A DNA stretch of 7,251 nt. Source: an uncultured Gemmatimonadota bacterium. GTDB lineage: Bacteria > Gemmatimonadota > Gemmatimonadetes > Gemmatimonadales > Gemmatimonadaceae. Below, piece by piece: positions 4,320 to 7,251 of this stretch. The DNA is taken from assembly GCA_946479015.1 (NCBI GenBank), contig CAMLEQ010000191.1, positions 1 to 7,251 of the forward strand. The letters run 5' to 3'. How positions within the stretch are numbered: position 1 is the stretch's first letter; each line of letters opens with the position of its first letter. Under the pieces are notes generated by a model that saw only the letters and a list, made by a program, of their open reading frames with translations, was not told the DNA's origin and ran no database searches. Made by a program: the position numbers and the translations under genes.

Positions 4320-5871
4320 CGGCCGCGCCCTCTTTCGCGACCTCGCACTCTCCGTCGGCCGGGAACGCACCGGCCTGGTCGGGCCCAACGGCTCCGGCAA
4401 GAGCACGCTCCTCCGCCTGCTCTCGGGCGAGCTGACGGCGTCGTCGGGCACCGTGCACCGCGTGGGAACGGTCGCGCTGCTGCCGCAGGACTTCCGGCCG
4501 TCGGCGGAAGCACCGCTCGCCGTCGTCCTCGGCATCGACGAGCGGCTCGCGGCGCTCCGACGGCTTTCCGCTGGAGAGGGCACGGTCCCCGATCTCGATC
4601 TGGTCGCCGACGACTGGGACCTGCCGGAACGTGCCCGCGCCGTGCTGGCGCGCTTCGGGCTGGAACACCTTCCGCTGGATCGCCCCGCGGGTACGGTGAG
4701 CGGCGGCGAGGCGACCCGCGTGGCCCTCGCCGGGCTCGCGCTGAAGCAGCCCGACATTCTCCTCCTCGACGAGCCCACGAACCACCTCGACGCCGCGAGC
4801 CGCGCGGCGCTGTACGCGTTCGTGGAAGGGTGGACGGGAGGCCTCCTCTGCGTGAGCCACGATCGCGCGCTGCTCCGGCGCATGGACCGCATCGTGGAGC
4901 TGTCGTCGCTCGGCGTGCGCGTGTACGGCGGCAACTACGATGCCTACCGCGCCCGGCGCGACGCGGACGACGCGGCCGCCACGCGCGAGCGGGAGAGCGC
5001 GAGCGCCGCGCTTCGCCTGGCCGAGCGCAAGGCGCGCGAGGTGCGCGAGCGGCAGGCGCGCCGCGAAGCGCAGGGCCGGCGCGATCGCGCCACGGCGAAC
5101 ATGCCAAAGGTCCTGCTCAACGGCCGCAAGGCGCAGGCGCAGGCGACCAGCGCCCGCGTGCGCGCCGTGACCGAGCGCGAGGTCGAGGAGCAGCGCGCGC
5201 GCGCCGAGGCCGCCCGCCTGCGCGTGGAGGAGCGCGAGCGGCCGCGCTTCGAGCTCCCCTCCACCTTCCTCCCCGCGGGGCGCACGGTGCTGGAGATGAC
5301 GGAGGTGACCGTGCGCTTCCCCGGCGCCGAGCGGCCCGTGCTCGACCACGTGTCGCTGCGCATCGTCGGCCCGGAGCGCGTGGCCGTGGTCGGCCCGAAC
5401 GGGAGCGGGAAGACGACGCTGCTGCGGGTGGCGCTGGGCAGCCTCGCGCCGGATGCCGGCGTGGTGCGTCGTCTGGCGGACGCGGAGCTCGCGAGTCTCG
5501 ATCAGCACGGCGTGCCCCTCGACCCGGCGCGCTCCGTCCTCGAGACCTTCCGCGCGGCGCATCCGCGCATGGAGGCGACGGCCGCACGGTACGCGCTGGC
5601 TCGCTTCCTCTTCTCGCACGAGGCGGCGCTGCAGCCCGTGGGGACGCTCAGCGGCGGCCAGCGGCTGCGCGTGTCGCTCGCGTGCGTACTCGGCGGGGAA
5701 CGGCCGCCGTCGCTGCTGGTGCTGGACGAGCCCACGAACCACCTGGACCTCGACGCGCTCGAGGCGCTGGAGCAGGCGCTGCGTGCGTACGACGGCGCCT
5801 TGCTGGTGGTCAGCCACGACGCGGCGTTCCTCCAGGCGATCGGCGTGGAGCGGTGGCTGACGTTGGGGTGA
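4252..5871 (+). CDS. ABC-F family ATP-binding protein (ribosome-associated type)
   Basis: The protein is 539 residues with two ATPase domains in one chain and no membrane segments, the mark of the ABC-F family. These act on the ribosome E site, either as translation factors (EttA, Uup-like) or as antibiotic ribosome-protection proteins. Domain 1 has Walker A GPNGSGKST (44-52), signature SGGEATRVALAG (from 150) and Walker B LLLDEPTNHLD with Asp173/Glu174. Domain 2 has GPNGSGKTT (381-389), SGGQRLRVSLA (from 467), LLVLDEPTNHLD with Asp492/Glu493, and switch His522. YGGNYDAYRARR (about 225-236) opens an Arg/Glu/Ala-rich linker, roughly to 345, matching the P-site tRNA-interaction motif region and predicted coiled coil. 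It ends shortly after the last switch motif, so the C-terminal extension of Uup is absent. All catalytic residues are intact. The subfamily, and so whether it confers resistance, cannot be told from sequence reading alone. Confidence 0.95.
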   Translation: MSSTSNTGDARLVAERLSHALPDGRALFRDLALSVGRERTGLVGPNGSGKSTLLRLLSGELTASSGTVHRVGTVALLPQDFRPSAEAPLAVVLGIDERLAALRRLSAGEGTVPDLDLVADDWDLPERARAVLARFGLEHLPLDRPAGTVSGGEATRVALAGLALKQPDILLLDEPTNHLDAASRAALYAFVEGWTGGLLCVSHDRALLRRMDRIVELSSLGVRVYGGNYDAYRARRDADDAAATRERESASAALRLAERKAREVRERQARREAQGRRDRATANMPKVLLNGRKAQAQATSARVRAVTEREVEEQRARAEAARLRVEERERPRFELPSTFLPAGRTVLEMTEVTVRFPGAERPVLDHVSLRIVGPERVAVVGPNGSGKTTLLRVALGSLAPDAGVVRRLADAELASLDQHGVPLDPARSVLETFRAAHPRMEATAARYALARFLFSHEAALQPVGTLSGGQRLRVSLACVLGGERPPSLLVLDEPTNHLDLDALEALEQALRAYDGALLVVSHDAAFLQAIGVERWLTLG

Positions 5872-5886
5872 TGCGCCACGTATCTT
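5857..5886 (+). promoter_or_regulatory. Candidate promoter for a leaderless APH-fold kinase transcript
   Basis: CTGACG (5857-5862, four of six to TTGACA) and TATCTT (5881-5886, four of six to TATAAT and matching TANNNT) are 18 bp apart. TATCTT ends six bases before ATG 5893, so transcription would start at or next to the start codon. The kinase gene has no Shine-Dalgarno, which agrees with leaderless initiation. The element overlaps the 3' end of the ABC-F gene. Confidence 0.4.
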
Positions 5887-5892
5887 CGAACG

Positions 5893-6798
5893 ATGCCCGA
5901 CAGGATTCCGGGGACGCCGCCCGCGGAGATCGCCATCGATGCCCGGCTCGTGCGATCGCTGCTGCGCGAGCAACATCCCGATCTGGCGGAATCGACGCTG
6001 AGGGCGATCGACGCCGGGTGGGACAACGCGATCTTCCGGCTGGGAGACGATCTCGCGGTCCGCCTCCCCCGGCGCGAGGTCGCCGCTCCCCTGCTGCTGA
6101 ACGAGCAGCGGTGGCTCCCGGCGCTGGCGGACCGTCTCCCGATCCCGGTCCCCACGCCGGTGCGGATCGGGGTGCCGGGGAGCGGATATCCCTGGCACTG
6201 GAGCATCGTACCGTGGCTGCGCGGGCGATCGGCGGAGCAGGATGCTCCGGGCGCGGCCGAGGCGCGACGCCTCGCGGAATTCCTGCGAGCGCTGCACGCG
6301 CCCGCACCGCGCGTGGCGCCGAGGAGCACCGTCCGCGGCGTGCCGCTGGAGCGGCGTGCCCACGCGGTGGAGCAGCGCCTCTCCCGGCTGCGCGAGCACG
6401 TGTCACCGGTCGGTGACCAGGTGGTGTCGGCGTGGAGGTCGGCGCTCGAGGCTCCGGCATCCGACCACGATGTGTGGCTGCACGGCGACCTCCACGCGCG
6501 GAACGTCCTCGTGCACCACGGCGCGATCGCCGGCATCATCGACTGGGGGGACATGACGGCGGGCGACCCCGCGACGGACCTCGCCAGCATCTGGATGCTG
6601 CTGGGCGACGGCGCCGCCCGGCGCGAGGCGCTCGCGTGCTACGGCGCCTCGGAGCAACTCGTCAGGCGCGCGAAGGGGTGGGCCGTGCTCTTCGGCGTCC
6701 TGCTGCTGGACACCGGACTGGTGGACGACCCGCGCCACGCTCGGATCGGTGCGGCAACGCTCGCGCGCATCGCCGAGGATCACGACAGCTACCGTTAG
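5893..6798 (+). CDS. Aminoglycoside phosphotransferase (APH)-family kinase-fold protein
   Basis: The protein is 301 residues, the normal APH-family length. The N-lobe holds GWDNAIFRLGDDLAVRLPRR (42-61) in place of the nucleotide loop and beta-3 strand, with Arg56 where protein kinases carry Lys, and Glu71 as the likely salt-bridge partner. The C-lobe has the catalytic loop HGDLHARN (197-204; Asp199 the catalytic base, Asn204 a metal ligand) and the metal-binding IDWGD (Asp217), then the family-typical GDPATDLASIWMLL. The family phosphorylates small molecules: aminoglycosides or macrolides, but also choline, homoserine and other metabolites, so resistance is not implied by the fold. It starts 21 nt after the ABC-F stop, with no Shine-Dalgarno but a good -10-like box, and may be transcribed both by read-through and from its own promoter. 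Its substrate is unknown. Confidence 0.9.
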   Translation: MPDRIPGTPPAEIAIDARLVRSLLREQHPDLAESTLRAIDAGWDNAIFRLGDDLAVRLPRREVAAPLLLNEQRWLPALADRLPIPVPTPVRIGVPGSGYPWHWSIVPWLRGRSAEQDAPGAAEARRLAEFLRALHAPAPRVAPRSTVRGVPLERRAHAVEQRLSRLREHVSPVGDQVVSAWRSALEAPASDHDVWLHGDLHARNVLVHHGAIAGIIDWGDMTAGDPATDLASIWMLLGDGAARREALACYGASEQLVRRAKGWAVLFGVLLLDTGLVDDPRHARIGAATLARIAEDHDSYR

Positions 6799-6822
6799 AA
6801 GACACTGATGCCCGAACACGAT

Positions 6823-6826
6823 GGAG
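6823..6826 (+). promoter_or_regulatory. Ribosome binding site GGAG of the sulfurtransferase gene
   Basis: GGAG is five bases before ATG 6832. It favours that start over in-frame ATG 6808, which has only a weak purine stretch upstream. Confidence 0.55.
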
Positions 6827-6831
6827 TCGCC

Positions 6832-7251
6832 ATGCCGACCGACAGACCGCTCCCCCCGCTCGTGTCCACCGAGTGGCTCGCCCGCCGCCTCGGCGCGCCG
6901 CAGCTGCGGGTAGTCGACGCCTCGACGTATCTCCCGAACCAGGGGCGCGACGCCGCGCGCGAGTACGCCGAGGGGCACATCCCCGGCGCGGTGTTCTTCG
7001 ACCTCGATGCCTCGAGCGACCGATCGACGCCGCTCCCGCACATGCTCCCCTCGGCCGAGGACTTCGCGGCGCGCATGAGCGCGCTCGGCATCGACGATGC
7101 GAGCGACGTCGTGGTCTACGATGGCTCGGGGACGAACATGAGCGCACCGAGAGCATGGTGGATGTTCCGCGCGTTCGGACACGAGCGCGTGGCCGTGCTG
7201 GATGGCGGGCTCGGCGCGTGGCGCGCCGAGGGGCGCCCGCTGGAGCGCGGT
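6832..7251 (+). CDS. sseA: SseA-like 3-mercaptopyruvate/thiosulfate sulfurtransferase, N-terminal part (runs off the window)
   Basis: 140 residues are visible and the frame is still open at the window edge. The first rhodanese domain is clear: VVDAS (27-31), AREYAEGHIPGAVFFDLD (42-59, the conserved HIPGA with FFDLD), SDRSTPLPHMLPS (62-74), VVVYDGSGTNMSAPRAWWMF (93-112) and VLDGGLGAWRAEGRPL (122-137). This is the tandem-rhodanese pattern of SseA-type enzymes, which move sulfane sulfur from 3-mercaptopyruvate or thiosulfate to a thiol or cyanide acceptor. The first domain lacks a catalytic Cys, as expected; the active Cys would be in the second domain beyond the window. The start 6832 follows a well-placed GGAG; ATG 6808 would add eight residues. 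It begins 33 nt after the APH-fold gene on the same strand, so an operon is possible. The choice between mercaptopyruvate and thiosulfate specificity cannot be made here. Confidence 0.9.
   Translation, partial: MPTDRPLPPLVSTEWLARRLGAPQLRVVDASTYLPNQGRDAAREYAEGHIPGAVFFDLDASSDRSTPLPHMLPSAEDFAARMSALGIDDASDVVVYDGSGTNMSAPRAWWMFRAFGHERVAVLDGGLGAWRAEGRPLERG

Noticed and set aside
3801..4934. A 377-codon minus-strand open frame across the toxin/ABC-F gap
   Set aside because: It is Ser/Arg-rich low-complexity, antisense to both genes, and shows no domain or ribosome binding site.
4255..6399. A 714-codon open frame on the minus strand
   Set aside because: It runs antisense to the ABC-F and APH-fold genes, whose motifs are unmistakable. 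Its product is Arg/His/Ala-rich with no recognisable domain, the usual result of GC-rich codon use.

Overview
This is a very GC-rich stretch of bacterial DNA. Codon third positions are almost all G or C, and long spurious ORFs run antisense to most genes. The organism cannot be named from the sequence. A soil-type, high-GC phylum fits, and Gemmatimonadota is my best guess because of the mix of DinB, DUF1330, VapBC-like and ABC-F genes and the sparse Shine-Dalgarno sites. That guess is inference only. No rRNA, tRNA, CRISPR array, insertion sequence or phage gene was seen. Genes are tightly packed and intergenic gaps are short, except for 4021-4251.

Layout. (a) 1-264 holds the 3' end of a gene for a probably secreted, Cys-containing protein with an HEMLH zinc-peptidase motif. 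(b) 364-1320 (minus) encodes an AraC-family regulator. Divergent from it is a two-gene operon, a DinB-superfamily protein (1429-1941) and a DUF1330 protein (1959-2261), which is its likely target. (c) 2311-3147 (minus) is a class I SAM-dependent methyltransferase, convergent with DUF1330. (d) 3251-4020 is a type II toxin-antitoxin pair: a ribbon-helix-helix/VapB-like antitoxin with an unusually basic N-terminal tail and a VapC-type PIN toxin. An AT-rich promoter/operator with a 7+7 bp inverted repeat lies in front and is shared divergently with the methyltransferase. (e) 4021-4251 is a structured non-coding leader. (f) 4252-7251 holds an ABC-F ATPase, an aminoglycoside-phosphotransferase-fold kinase and the start of an SseA-like sulfurtransferase, all on the plus strand with gaps of 21 and 33 nt.

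How the parts may work together. The ABC-F and APH-fold genes are both families that include antibiotic-resistance determinants, and they sit back to back. Ahead of the ABC-F gene is an upstream start codon with its own Shine-Dalgarno, opening a 42-codon reading frame that overlaps the ABC-F start. Inside it is an 11-bp stem-loop (one bulge) that ends one base before the ABC-F Shine-Dalgarno. This resembles the leader-peptide attenuators known upstream of other ribosome-protection genes, and it is the most interesting signal here. Otherwise the window looks like ordinary accessory and housekeeping DNA, and I do not see a clear multi-gene system of an unknown type.
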